Source: Filosporella fistucella (lineage: Eukaryota > Ascomycota > Leotiomycetes > Helotiales). From it: 64,000 nucleotides of DNA. Positions 48,428-58,477 of the stretch are shown here, one piece after another; positions within the stretch are counted from its first letter, which is position 1, and every line of letters starts with the position of its first letter. The stretch spans positions 1,116,001-1,180,000 of the forward strand of contig JAQJZZ010000013.1 of assembly GCA_030077755.1 (NCBI GenBank), read 5' to 3'. Position numbers and translations under genes: made by a program. The notes beneath the pieces were generated by a model, which saw only the letters and a program-made list of their open reading frames with translations, searched no databases and was not told the DNA's origin.

Positions 48428-49773
48428 TCATATCACACGAAAAGGAAGATGAAGCGCCGCCTTAATAACTGCGACAATCTCATCCCCAAATCCATCTAGA
48501 TTGCCCCATCCAAGTTGGAACAACCACGGGTTTTTAGATTCGCACCCCTTCAACGGAGTCACTCCATTAAACCGGTCTTTCAAGAAATCTATAGGACCAC
48601 CCGACCCCAAACTCGATCACTTGTGTGATCTCCCTGGGAATTTCGTACATATTCCAACGAGCCGATTCCTTGGTCACAGACGTGCTTCACCAAATTGTCA
48701 GTGTCCTCGATGGGATTGACGATATCCCCTTTCGCTTTATAAAAGTAAAGAGGGATCTTAGGAACACTGTGTTTACCCATGATTCCTGTTTTCTCGATGA
48801 TGTCCTTAAGTGGTTGCTTGTTCAAAACCGCCTCATCACTTTTGAAGTAGTCGAAAATATTTTCGCCATCAAATTGATCGAAATCAGCGCCAGCGCATTG
48901 GGTTCTTGGATTCTCTAATTTGGTCCTATTTTCTGGGTAGAGTTCGTCATCCAATGGATCTTTCATCTCAGAATAGGCTTGGTAGAGACCCCAGAGACCG
49001 GCTACACCTAAACCAGCATATTTGCTCTTGTTCATTGAGATGATGGTGTTGTTCAGATTCGTGACGATGCCTCCAATGGTAGCTCCTGCAATATTCAACT
49101 CTGGAGCGTACGACGAATGTAATTCTGTTGCCCATTCGGTCGCAATAGAGCCACCAGAGTATCCCCACATTGTGATATCAACATCCTTATCGGAGATTCC
49201 GGGAATTGAAGATGAAGAGAACATGGCACGAATAGAATCAAGCGTTGCTTACCTTGCTTGGAGTCCCGACGAGAATGCAGCTTGACGACCTTGGTAGTCG
49301 GGGATACTGACAATCCAGCCTTGAGACAGACAGCCAGCTTCGAACAGAGCGCTGGAATTCGAGAGTGTATTGTTGTAGGACGATCCAGCTTGAAGTGCAT
49401 AGGATGGAGCACAGTTGAGATATCATGCATCTTGGATATCCTGAAAAGAGATGAGGCGAGACATATTGCCATTCTCAGGAACCATGACTGCCGTTATGGC
49501 CGTGTCTGGATCTCCTTTGCTATTCGTTGTCCGGAACTGGATTTGGTGGGCTGACTTGAGGTTTAATGGTATGGTTCCGAAATCTCCCAAAGGTCATGGA
49601 GGATTGCGATGTTTGAGGATGGTGTCCGTGGATGCATTTTCGAATCCGGATGGGTGATCGTAGAAGCGGTCTTGTGTAGGTGGAAGGAGTTCTCTCTTGC
49701 TGAGGGGAGATGCAGATACAGTTAAAAACAGAGTATGGATGGCTAAAGTCTTGAGCAAACTGAAAGGATCCAT
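48428..49773 (-). pseudogene. Broken secretory lipase (fungal LIP family)
   Basis: Read from the ATG at 49773, the sequence matches a secretory lipase: a signal peptide (LLKTLAIHTLFLTVSASP), LGDFGTIPLNLKSAHQIQFR, NCAPSYALQAGSS and the nucleophile elbow WGYSGGS. After it come NPRTQCAGADFDQFDG and VPKIPLYFYKAKGDIVNPIE, then NSQGDHTS. Three stops interrupt the same frame: TGA at 49596-49594, TGA at 49425-49423 and TAA at 49251-49249, each flanked on both sides by family-like sequence. A one-base frameshift near 48,610-48,625 separates NSQGDHTS from FLKDRFNGVTPLKGCESKNP, which ends at 48428. All three stops can be explained by C-to-T changes (CGA to TGA, CAA to TAA). No introns are needed. The gene cannot make a full lipase. 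Confidence 0.85.
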
Positions 49774-50834
49774 TGCAAAAGCTTCAACGGGGTAGACTTT
49801 CGGTGTTTCATAGCTCACGGATTTCATATCTTTTTGACTGCTGGACTTACTTCTCATCTCTTGTTCATTACGCGCTCGCCCTCTCAAGTGGTGTCATAGA
49901 ACTGTTCTTGGCGCATCTGGACGTACTTCTCTGAATATTCGTCCGTAGTTCTGGTCCACTTAGAAAGGCTCGAGAACGTCAACGATGTCGAAGTGTGGGT
50001 TAGAAAGTGGGGCGGGCATAAGTCACTTTCAACACTTGAATATTATCAAGACTTCAAATATCATGTACGACTCTATTTGAAATTTTATGACCTGAAAAAT
50101 ATTCACTCATTGGATTTTAATAAAATGTAAGGCAGATTTTCAGTGTTGAAGTTGTCAGGAGTGTCGAAAACCATGGTTCAAATCTGATAGGTTGGGCAAA
50201 TGATCATGAACCTCTTGCATCACGAAATGCAAGGTTTATTTAATTGTAGGAATTACTTTTCATCCTAATATACTTTTTGATTCATTGGTCTCCTGGAACA
50301 ATATGTCAACACTCCTAGTATGAAATATACGCAATTGACGTTTTTCCGAACTATGTATTGCCGAATATATTATATTGCCATTTCGCCATTTTTTGCTCCA
50401 ACCTGCGGTCCTTATCGTCATCTGCTAGTCGGCTTAGGATGTCATTATAATACAAGAACGGTGGCATCAAACTGAATTCACATAGTTTGGACCTACAGAA
50501 GAACATAATCGCCATCTCTACGGATATCTGAGCAATGCTGCGATCAAGCGTTAAGCTTTAGAAGGGTATCTTCGGCGTTAGTAGGAACAAAATCCTGAAG
50601 TTCACCTTTTGCTTTCGGGAGCAGGGGTAAAGTTGTTGTTTCACCCGTTCAAAGCAAGTGAATCAGGTCTATGAGCTGGTGTAAACTGAACTGCAGCAGA
50701 CTTGCTCGCGACCAGAGACATCCTGCCTCGCAATCTTATAAGAGCTTCGAGGCTCACAACTCAACTACCACCTCGTCTCATCACAACCCCAAAAAAATTC
50801 TCATCAAGTGTGAGAGATAAGATCTTCCATCATC
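49774..50834. other. Intergenic, AT-rich, no gene seen
   Basis: No supported coding region. The stretch 50,040-50,460 is markedly AT-rich compared with the neighbouring genes. The last 150 bases are the leader of the next + strand gene. Confidence 0.5.
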
Positions 50835-51327
50835 ATGGCTTCTTCCAGAATTCCTGCAAACAGCCCACGATACCAAGGTAACGATTTGAAACAGACCGGG
50901 CCCCTTACCAACGTCCCCAATGCTGTCCTCAGACAATATCATGATCTCCTCTCAAACAACTCCCGAGGCATCCAGTTCCTGTTCAGCGAGCGCTTTTCTG
51001 AAGACTTGAGGGTTCCTGCCGATGTCGTCGCCGCAGAGTTCAATCTCACCCGTGACCAAGTTCTCGAGGAGTTGTGCCGCCTCCTTGCAATCAAGGTATT
51101 CACTGTTGATACTGATGCTGTAAAGATCAGCCCTACAATATTGATTACATAGTATTCTCCAGTTACTGTTCTTTCAGACTAATCTTGATGATAGTGAACA
51201 GACTTTGGCATGCGGCTATTCTCGATACCAAACTTTACATGGGCCTTGCGATGCTTTGGAGTTTTTCTTCATCATCGACCTCAAGGAGCTAGCAATGACG
51301 GGACTAAAAGTCGTGGCAATAGGTTGA
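50835..51327 (+). CDS. Hypothetical protein, possible helix-turn-helix region
   Basis: Exons 50835-51095 and 51178-51327 close into 136 residues; the acceptor is a good TTTCAG. The protein starts MASSRIPANSPRYQGNDLKQ and has a helical middle part (VLRQYHDLLSN, VPADVVAAEFNLTRDQVLEE) whose spacing resembles a small helix-turn-helix. The second exon reads TNLDDSEQTLACGYSRYQ then LEFFFIIDLKELAMTGLKVV. The family is not recognised. It is possible that the transcript continues with further introns into the ubiquitin-like frame 150 bases downstream, but I could not close such a frame. Confidence 0.5.
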
Positions 51328-51475
51328 GAACCATGAAGGGCATTTATTTTGCGTATTTCCTGGCTCATCCACTCGAGAGTGAGCCCTACGAGATTCAACC
51401 CCAGCGGGACCATTTAAGACTCAAGCGTTCGGGTAACAATGTGGGAGAGGAAGCCTTGACGATTCTTCGACAACT

Positions 51476-51721
51476 ATGACGATAAGTCTCCAATACAACG
51501 AAAATCATTACAATTTCACAGTCCGGAAACAGACAACGATCGGAGAGCTATTTAGAGCTTTTGAGGGGGTTGTCGACCTGAAGCCTGCAGCCATGAGATT
51601 TATTTTCGATGGATTGCCGCGTCGTCTAGAATGGCACCGCGATAGTAAGCTGACTCTTGAGGAATGTGAGCTTGAGGATGGAGAAATTTTCCAATGCTAT
51701 GAAGAACAGTTGGGATGTTGA
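51476..51721 (+). CDS. Ubiquitin-like fold fragment or small protein
   Basis: An uninterrupted frame of 81 residues starting MTISLQYNENHYNFTVRKQT fits a ubiquitin/SUMO-like beta-grasp: strand 1-turn-strand 2 (ISLQYNENHYNFTV), helix (TIGELFRAFEGVVDL), FIFDGLPRRLEW in place of the ubiquitin LIFAGKQL strand, and LTLEECELEDGEIFQCYEEQ in place of TLSDYNIQKESTLHL. It ends CEEQ-like with no terminal diglycine, so it is SUMO-like-domain-like rather than a conjugatable modifier. It may be the last exon of a larger gene that begins at 50835, or a separate or degraded gene. Its ATG overlaps, as ATGA, the stop of another + strand frame. Confidence 0.45.
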   Translation: MTISLQYNENHYNFTVRKQTTIGELFRAFEGVVDLKPAAMRFIFDGLPRRLEWHRDSKLTLEECELEDGEIFQCYEEQLGC

Positions 51722-52434
51722 TCCAGGATGTTAGTTAGCATAATGCAGTGGCCTTCATATACACATTATAATGCATGCTACACATATGGGTAACAAATGT
51801 CAACTGGAAAGAAGACATAAGAGACATGAAATTTTCTACCTAACCCTGATTGATAACTTGATGGTATTATGTTCCTAATCCTGAGTCTCGATTCGGAATA
51901 CAAAAAGCTCTGTGGAAGATATTCAATCTCGCGCCACACTGCACAGGAGTACTGTTCGCTGCAGCGTACTGGGAGCTATGCCCAATTAAGCTTCCTTTCA
52001 ATTTTTAAACTGTAGTGCTGCATTTTATGGTTAGAAAATTGTGTTGGCTCCAAGAAAACCGCGGAGCAAATCTTCACTTGGACATTGGTGATCCGGTGCC
52101 AGAGATCTTCACAAAATTAGAACTTTATTATCAAATGTTGCGACGAAATTCACTATCTACTTTCACACCTTACACGGCACAGAGAATGAATAGCGATCAG
52201 TATTCTAATTTAAGCAATGAGGCAGATTTTCATTTGTCAATTATAAATTGTTTCCCTAATACCCTCCTCCAGTGAGAGCCGTTTCTACACCTCAAAAATA
52301 AATACATCAAATTTCGTTCATCTGGATATCAACTACAAACTCCCAAAACAGGTGGCATATACGCTTTCAAATCATTATGTACCCGAAACAACATCCTCCG
52401 CAATCTGAGCTTCGTTGAGAAATTCAAAGCTCGA
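51722..52434. other. Intergenic between convergent genes
   Basis: No supported coding region. The + frame at 52,015-52,275 is AT-rich and has no recognisable content. Confidence 0.5.
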
Positions 52435-53233
52435 CTACAGCATAGTGAGGATGCTTGTAATTCCAGCGACACCTGCTAACGCCCAGTAGACTGCGTTCTT
52501 AGCATTGAGATTCACAGCTGCACTCTTTCCGGCACATTTAGCTGTTGCACTCGCTGTCTTTTCCGCTCCTGCTGTGATGGGGACATCGAAGCGATAGTAA
52601 TTCGCCCCAGTCAAGACAGATGTTGCAGTGGAAGATGTTGATGTGCCATCTGCCCCTCCTTTAACTGTCGCGGTGCCTGTGTAACGAGTCAGTCATCATT
52701 TCGAGAAGTAGAATAATGTTAAATGTGGAAGCATGACAATTCATTTTGCTGCTTATGGGCTCTGGAAACTTACAAGTTGCCGCTGTTGTGCCAGCGAGCT
52801 TGCATGACTCCTGGGCGATGACTGTAACAGTGATGCCCCTCGTTACGGTTGTGATATCAGAGGAGAATATGTATGTGGATGGTGCCGAAGTGACAGTCAA
52901 TTTCTATATTGCTCCAGTTAGCGGTGACTTATTTGATATTTGAAGAACATTGAGACTTACAGGAGCATTAGAACCACAGGTCGCGGAGCCTACAAAGCGA
53001 GGCCCCGCTGTACATTGAATTGCGTAGACAGTCTGGTCAGCACAAGCTGTGATGACGGATGCGCCGTATTCATAATCCTCGTCTACAGAATCTATGAACA
53101 GATTCACGGTGTTTGGGGCCGAATCGTTCCTGGCATGGATGACAGGATACAGGGAGTCGATACGAGGAGTAAGTACTGGAGCGACCCAGTTATCGAGAGT
53201 AGGAACGTTGGCAGCGCCGATAGCGAAAGACAT
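52435..53233 (-). CDS. Ser/Thr/Ala-rich fungal surface-type protein
   Basis: Three minus-strand exons (52961-53233, 52774-52903, 52435-52676) give 214 residues. The body contains Thr/Ser/Ala-rich beta-type sequence (LTVTSAPSTYIFSSDITT, SSTATSVLTGANYYRFDV) and five cysteines (ITACADQ, IQCTAG, GSATCG, QESCKL, AATCTA region). The C-terminus is a hydrophobic helix (NAVYWALAGVAGITSIL), as in GPI-anchor signals of fungal wall proteins. The first residues (MSFAIGAANVPTLDNW) do not look like a signal peptide, so an upstream leader exon may have been missed. No function can be named. Confidence 0.7.
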
Positions 53234-54591
53234 TTTGATATATAGATATGTGACGAAGATAAAATTCGTGAAGTGTGGATTAGGATGATGTCTGATTCAT
53301 TTTTTTCCCTTGGAGATGGTGCGAGTAGTTATAATAACGTTACCCAGGAGAACAGTGCCGCAAATGACTAACATCGTATTTCAAGGTAGCTCCTGGGCAA
53401 AGAGTGACACATTTCTGAATATAGCTACCGTCTTTTTCAGCCACAGCATATGACATTGTATAATCCACTGTTTCGAGACTGTGCCTTCTTACTACATTTG
53501 CCAAGATGGTTAAAGTGGATGAGCAAGGTAAATAAATGAATCGACACGGAGATGTTTACACGAAAGGATTTGGCCGATATCCAAAGCAGCCAAACAGACC
53601 TCATCAGGCATTCATGACCCCAGTGATCAGCAGTCGCTAATTTGCTGCGCCTTGGAAAGCGAGGGAAGCCTCTCAGCCCTGTGTCGAAACGAGCTTCGGG
53701 CCATTTGGCGTGAGGCTTTTCGGGAGGCTGCAGTCGCTTCACCCCATGAATAGCAACTGCTATTGGACATGTCGGGAGTTAAATATGGGATTTATGCTTA
53801 AAGTGAAAGATTTTCTGCAGCTAGCGATCTGAAGGATTCCTTCTGCTGCAGAAGTCCCCAGTTTCTGGAAGCGGATGATGATTGATTCGTCTGACGGCGA
53901 AGGAAGGAAGCCTCAATCTGCTGCTTATTGTAATTCGAGACGTTTTGACCCTGCAACACATAAATGACAATCTGGTGTTTCTGATTGAAGGATGAATCAT
54001 ATCATAATATCGCAGTTCGTTATGCGCTGTCATCTTAGACTTATTGCCCATGGTTGATAGCGATATTGCAGGACTTAGAGTGCTTCTCCCAATTTATATT
54101 CTAAATCGGGTTCCCCAGATTCACAGGGTTCCCGCGTGTTGAAGGTAGGTAGTACAGAGCAACAGCGAAGTACGGTTCGCGTCACCACCAACAATGCTTA
54201 TCTTCAAGCACGATGAACATCAGCCTCTGCAACCTTTGCTTTAATTTCTGTCATAATTGTTTTCAATCTGCTCGCCTCGTCTCTCCTCCTCGCATGCCAT
54301 ACGAGCGGGGGATAATTTGCAACATGCGTTGCCACCATCATCACTAAACATAATACGAGTTGCTGCATAAAGAGAAACACTGTATCAATTGGCATGGCTT
54401 TCGATAGACCTGAATCATGTGTGATCTTGCAAGTCGCGATACCAACACGGTAAATCCCTCATATTCTCCTGCTGTTGGCTGGATCTACATACTTCTTGAG
54501 TAGCGAGAGCAGATCTACGAGAGCGAGGCAGAGTAACAATAAGATTTCAGCCAAGAACAAGCGGTCTCTTGATCAAGACCTTTATGCCCTT
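53234..54591. other. Intergenic (about 1.4 kb)
   Basis: No supported coding region. Small minus-strand frames (53,437-53,742, 53,821-54,051 and 54,204-54,395) have no recognisable content. It separates the mycosporine-type cluster from the accessory region to the left. Confidence 0.45.
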
Positions 54592-56148
54592 TCAACAAGC
54601 AAATATCTTCCCAGTGCTGACATTACATCTACTCCACCATGTCTTGTTCCAGATACACAATAAGAACCTGCTCGGCCAGTATATCGAGTACATCCACCAA
54701 GCAGGTACTGGATCGTGAATCTCGAAGGCTGGATCTTTCCAGTAAAGGAGGTGACCTATGAATTCCTTCCACCTCTCGATCAGTGTTCTGTTGCTGATTC
54801 TGCCCGTTGCAACATGAAAGATTGGCAGGAAAAATCGCACAACTATATCGTGGCCTGCCCAATAGTGTCCAATCATACTCGTAGGTACGACCAATCTCAC
54901 TTGCTTATTTACTGGCTGATCGTCAAGAACGCTGAGATATGCCTCAATCATGGCTTCTTCATTTCCAGAAATGTTTACCACTGCTGTGTGTGCCCTCGGG
55001 TTACACTCAATAGCATAAAATTCTCCATCAATATCTTCATCCACCAAGAAGTCTAGCGAAAAGTGCCCTGTCATCTCTTCGCCCTTCTTTCGCATCCCTT
55101 CCACATAATCCTCTGTATATCTTAACATCTTCTTCGTTCTCTCGTCATCAGATGAAAGAGCTTTATAATGCATTAGGATATCGGCAGATTCGCAAGCGGT
55201 GAAAACTTTGACCTGGTTTCGAATAACGAGGGCGTGAGTGCAATATTCTCTTCCGCGGATGAATTGTTGCAAGATGAAAGGAAGACACGAGCTAGGTTGA
55301 AGACGAGAGATATGTTCGCGAGTTTCTTTTGCAGTAGAGAGTGGAAGTAGTGTCATGTCTGAGCGAAGGGAGTCATTGGTATCGACACACTTCATAATAT
55401 ATTTCGTTGGTGAGCTTTGTGCTTTGTTGGACGACGAGTCGAGAAAACTCATTGTCTCATCGACTGCTTCGACTAGGTGTGTGAGAGGCACAGCTAATTC
55501 CAGATCTTTGGTGTTCGCGATGAACGAGTCTTTCTCGTGAAGCAATTTTGTGAGCGAAACTCCAAATTGGATAGTTTTACATTTTGTGTGTTGGTGGATA
55601 GCTTCAGCTGCTTCGCCATCTTGGATTGCTGACATGACTCCTGAGCAGCTAACCCACAAATCAACCTTCTCTTCCCTGATTATGGAAATCAAAGCTTCGA
55701 TATACGTCTTGCTGCTCGAGCTGTCTGGTGACTGGAGGCGATAGAATTTGTGGAGAGAAGTTGAAAATCTTCCACTGACGGGAATTCCGTATGGCTCGAA
55801 ATCGGCACCAATAACAACATGTCCAGCTGTTCTGAAAGATCGAGCAATGAATAGACCTTTGCTCATCCCAACTCCAGTGACCAGTACAACTCGCGGCTGA
55901 GCAGGATTGGATGATCTCTTTTGGTCTCCATGACAGGGCCAAGTTGCAACGTTGACGAAACCAGAGATGAGGATAGATAGAATGAGAATTAAAGTTGACA
56001 GGGGAGTAAAGACAACAGTTATTAGGACAAGTGAGAGGTTCTGAAGAATATGAAGATATACTGGCGAGCAAGCCGAGAGGGGCATTGTGTGTTGTCGAGA
56101 CAAGCACCGACGACTATGAAGGAACTGGAAGTCTTCCTCTTGCGGCAA
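54592..56148 (-). CDS. ATP-grasp ligase of mycosporine synthesis type (MysC-like)
   Basis: One uninterrupted frame of 518 residues. An N-terminal hydrophobic region (about residues 34-66) predicts membrane anchoring. A pre-ATP-grasp domain follows, with VLVTGVGMSKGLFIARSF and FEPYGIPVSGRFSTSLHKFY, then the ATP-grasp core (FILQQFIRGREYCTHALV, HFSLDFLVDEDIDGEFYAIE). The metal-binding EcN motif is at 381-383 in YAIECNPRAHT. This family (MysC in cyanobacteria) couples an amino acid to 4-deoxygadusol to form a mycosporine; MysC uses glycine. Its neighbour to the right on the same strand is an O-methyltransferase and the next gene is a DDG-synthase-like cyclase, which strongly supports the role. 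An alternative start is the ATG at 56085 (MPLSACSPVYL). The amino acid used cannot be read from the sequence. Confidence 0.88.
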   Translation of the reverse strand: MPQEEDFQFLHSRRCLSRQHTMPLSACSPVYLHILQNLSLVLITVVFTPLSTLILILSILISGFVNVATWPCHGDQKRSSNPAQPRVVLVTGVGMSKGLFIARSFRTAGHVVIGADFEPYGIPVSGRFSTSLHKFYRLQSPDSSSSKTYIEALISIIREEKVDLWVSCSGVMSAIQDGEAAEAIHQHTKCKTIQFGVSLTKLLHEKDSFIANTKDLELAVPLTHLVEAVDETMSFLDSSSNKAQSSPTKYIMKCVDTNDSLRSDMTLLPLSTAKETREHISRLQPSSCLPFILQQFIRGREYCTHALVIRNQVKVFTACESADILMHYKALSSDDERTKKMLRYTEDYVEGMRKKGEEMTGHFSLDFLVDEDIDGEFYAIECNPRAHTAVVNISGNEEAMIEAYLSVLDDQPVNKQVRLVVPTSMIGHYWAGHDIVVRFFLPIFHVATGRISNRTLIERWKEFIGHLLYWKDPAFEIHDPVPAWWMYSIYWPSRFLLCIWNKTWWSRCNVSTGKIFAC

Positions 56149-56780
56149 TCACCAAGCTGGATTGCGTGGTAGGGGACTGAATAGAAATTTCTGAACGTGA
56201 TTTCTTAGTCCTGATGTCATCACTAATGAGCATAGGTTCCCACCTTCCATTTATCTCGACTCTTCAGGTAAGAAAAGTCGGTGTCATAATCCACCCATGT
56301 CAGAGCTGCTGTCCATTTTTCCTTTTCCAAGTTTGCCATTTTGGGCTTTGGCAGCCAGTTTAGATCATCTTGATTATAACGGGTATTTCCTTTGATTCTC
56401 GAGCATGTGCATCGAGGGTCATTTCGTATTCGGGTTCTGGATGAGGGGTACATTTGTTAAACCTCGAGTATTGCACCATATCGAAGTATATACTACTTCA
56501 CAGTAGTGCGAAGTCATGATGGCGTAGAAAGCGTTTAGATCATACCAAGGCATTCAGCCGTGCCTGTGCGGTGAAAACTGCTGTAGCTGATTTGGTCGCC
56601 AGTGGATTCCCCTGTGAGTCTAAAATGGTGCATTTACACATGCCTAGAGGCACCCTAAAACCATAAGATACCCCACCATACCCCGCCAAACCCACTACAC
56701 TCCCGTCCCTGCTTTATCCCTAACAGAAACCTTTCAACCTCCCTTTCCCGAACCTAGATTCCGTACTGTGACATCCTTGA
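56149..56780. other. Space between two same-strand cluster genes
   Basis: Contains the promoter of the ATP-grasp gene and the 3' end of the O-methyltransferase gene. A minus frame at 56,223-56,453 (76 residues) has no recognisable content and is probably not a gene. Confidence 0.45.
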
Positions 56781-57732
56781 CTATTTCGACGTTTCTCCTA
56801 AGCACCATGAGATTTCAACTCCGTCCTGTCACAATTGGTCAGTATTCCAATATTTGGAGGCACAAGAAGGCACTCACTGGCACTCCAGAAGGCTCGAAGC
56901 TCTCGATCAATTCACTCTTGTAGACGAGGTTAGGATTTCCTTTTGCCTCGGTCAAGTCCTCAACTTTTCCATACTGTGCTGCAGAGCGATTTGAAAAGTG
57001 TTCGGTGTCCTTCTTGTAAGACTCCTTTTCAGATGCTATTCTCTTTTCCTCAGCGGTGCTTCGAACATATTTTAAATATGGTGGATTGCCAGGTGACACT
57101 ACGTTATCTGCTGCCAGCACCGTGTCTTTACTGATCATCCCAAGAGACTCGCACAACTTCAAGTCAGTTGTATAAGCAGGCTTGTAGTGATCAAGAAACA
57201 TCATGTCGATATTCTCAACCGCCTTGCTGCTGTGAAGCTTTGCAATGCCTTCATGGCTTGGGCCGACAATGACAGCGACAAAGTCTCCTAGGCCTGCGAA
57301 AGCAACAAGTTCCTTGATGTTTTTGGCAAATTTGGGACTTCGCTCCAATGAAAAGTATTTGGTTCCTCCAACAGCTCTGACTTCGTTGGCAAACAGAATC
57401 GTCGAATATCCGCAATACCCTCCAAGTTCGAGCATAACCTTTGGTTTTCTTTGTCTGATAATGTCTGTGACTATAGCTCCTTTATCTTCTCCGACGTTCA
57501 TCAGATACTTCTGTCTGCGGCCAAATTCATCGATGGCTGCGAGAATCGCTCTAGGTGAACCACGCAAGCCTTCTTGGCCTATGACATATTCGACGAGGTC
57601 TTCCTCTCTACCATCATCAAACTGAAATTGTCAGTCAACCCGTACATTAATGATTTTGGCAGACCAACTTGTCAGACTTACAAAGGTTTCTTCTTGTGGA
57701 GCATATGCTTTGGACTCGTCAAAGGAAGGCAT
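56781..57732 (-). CDS. O-methyltransferase, COMT-like (MysB-like)
   Basis: Three minus-strand exons (57682-57732, 56878-57621, 56781-56825) give 279 residues. The Rossmann-fold SAM site reads LELGGYCGYSTI (about residues 81-92), followed by YFSLERSPKFAKNIKE and VGPSHEGIAKL. FLDHYKPAYTTDLKL corresponds to the metal-binding Asp/His of catechol O-methyltransferases, and AADNVVSPGNP to the second metal-site Asp-Asn. The C-terminus is FEPSGVPDGVEISW. MysB-type enzymes methylate desmethyl-4-deoxygadusol to 4-deoxygadusol, the core chromophore of mycosporines. It is divergent from the cyclase gene on the right and same-strand with the ATP-grasp gene on the left. A general catechol O-methyltransferase is the alternative; the context decides. 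Confidence 0.9.
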
Positions 57733-58477
57733 ATTGAGTGTAGTGAAGGTGGTTTGGGTAAGAATTTGATATTATTCTGACGAGATATGGTGTATCACAG
57801 CAAGAACTCAGTGTGGAGTGGTACGGGTGACCTAGTGGAAAGCCAATAGAGACAGAGAATCTGGAACGTTGAGTAAAAGCCGGTCGATAATAGACGTCTG
57901 CAAACTGTTGACCGATTCCGATACTGTGAGCGTAATGAACTTGCTAAATTCTAGATCAAGCAGGTGGGGTCCAATTACGACACCAGCCTTACCAAGGAGA
58001 CTACAATAGAGAAAGGCAATACAGGGTTATTAGGGTCCATGCAATTTACTCTAAGTCTCCCCGGCCTCGATCCGTGTGTCTATTTGTTGATACTAACCGT
58101 TACTAGAATAGTACCAAGGCGCTTCAAGTGGAGATCAGAGTTTAGTTTGACGCTTGCGATATTGATGGCATACAATTGCATGGTGACGAGATGGACTTTT
58201 GTATCGACATCTTCCGCAAATGCATTTCCCGCAGCTGTAGTACGGCCTCAATGAATCATTCCATGGCTCTGTTGGATTTGTTTTTGCATCGGCAGTCAGG
58301 TTTGATCACGTTTTGGCTTGTGCCAACTCCAGGAGATGGAGAAGTCCTCGGCGTTGTATTTTCGTACTCGGGTGGAATAAACATACCTACGCGCAGTATA
58401 AGATGCTGAGAGTCCCTTAGTACGGAGAATCTAGAAACATCTTTCTTTCCTCGTACAACCACAACTCACTTTCCATC
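57733..58477. promoter_or_regulatory. Shared divergent promoter of the cyclase and methyltransferase genes
   Basis: A 745-base region between the start codons of the O-methyltransferase (leftward) and the cyclase (rightward). A GTATAAG sequence at about 58,396 lies some 80 bases before the cyclase ATG and could be its TATA element. A shared promoter would let both genes respond together, for example to light. I see no assignable regulator site. Confidence 0.6.

Noticed and set aside
56223..56453. Short minus-strand frame inside the mycosporine cluster
   Set aside because: 76 residues, no motif, and it lies in the promoter of the ATP-grasp gene.
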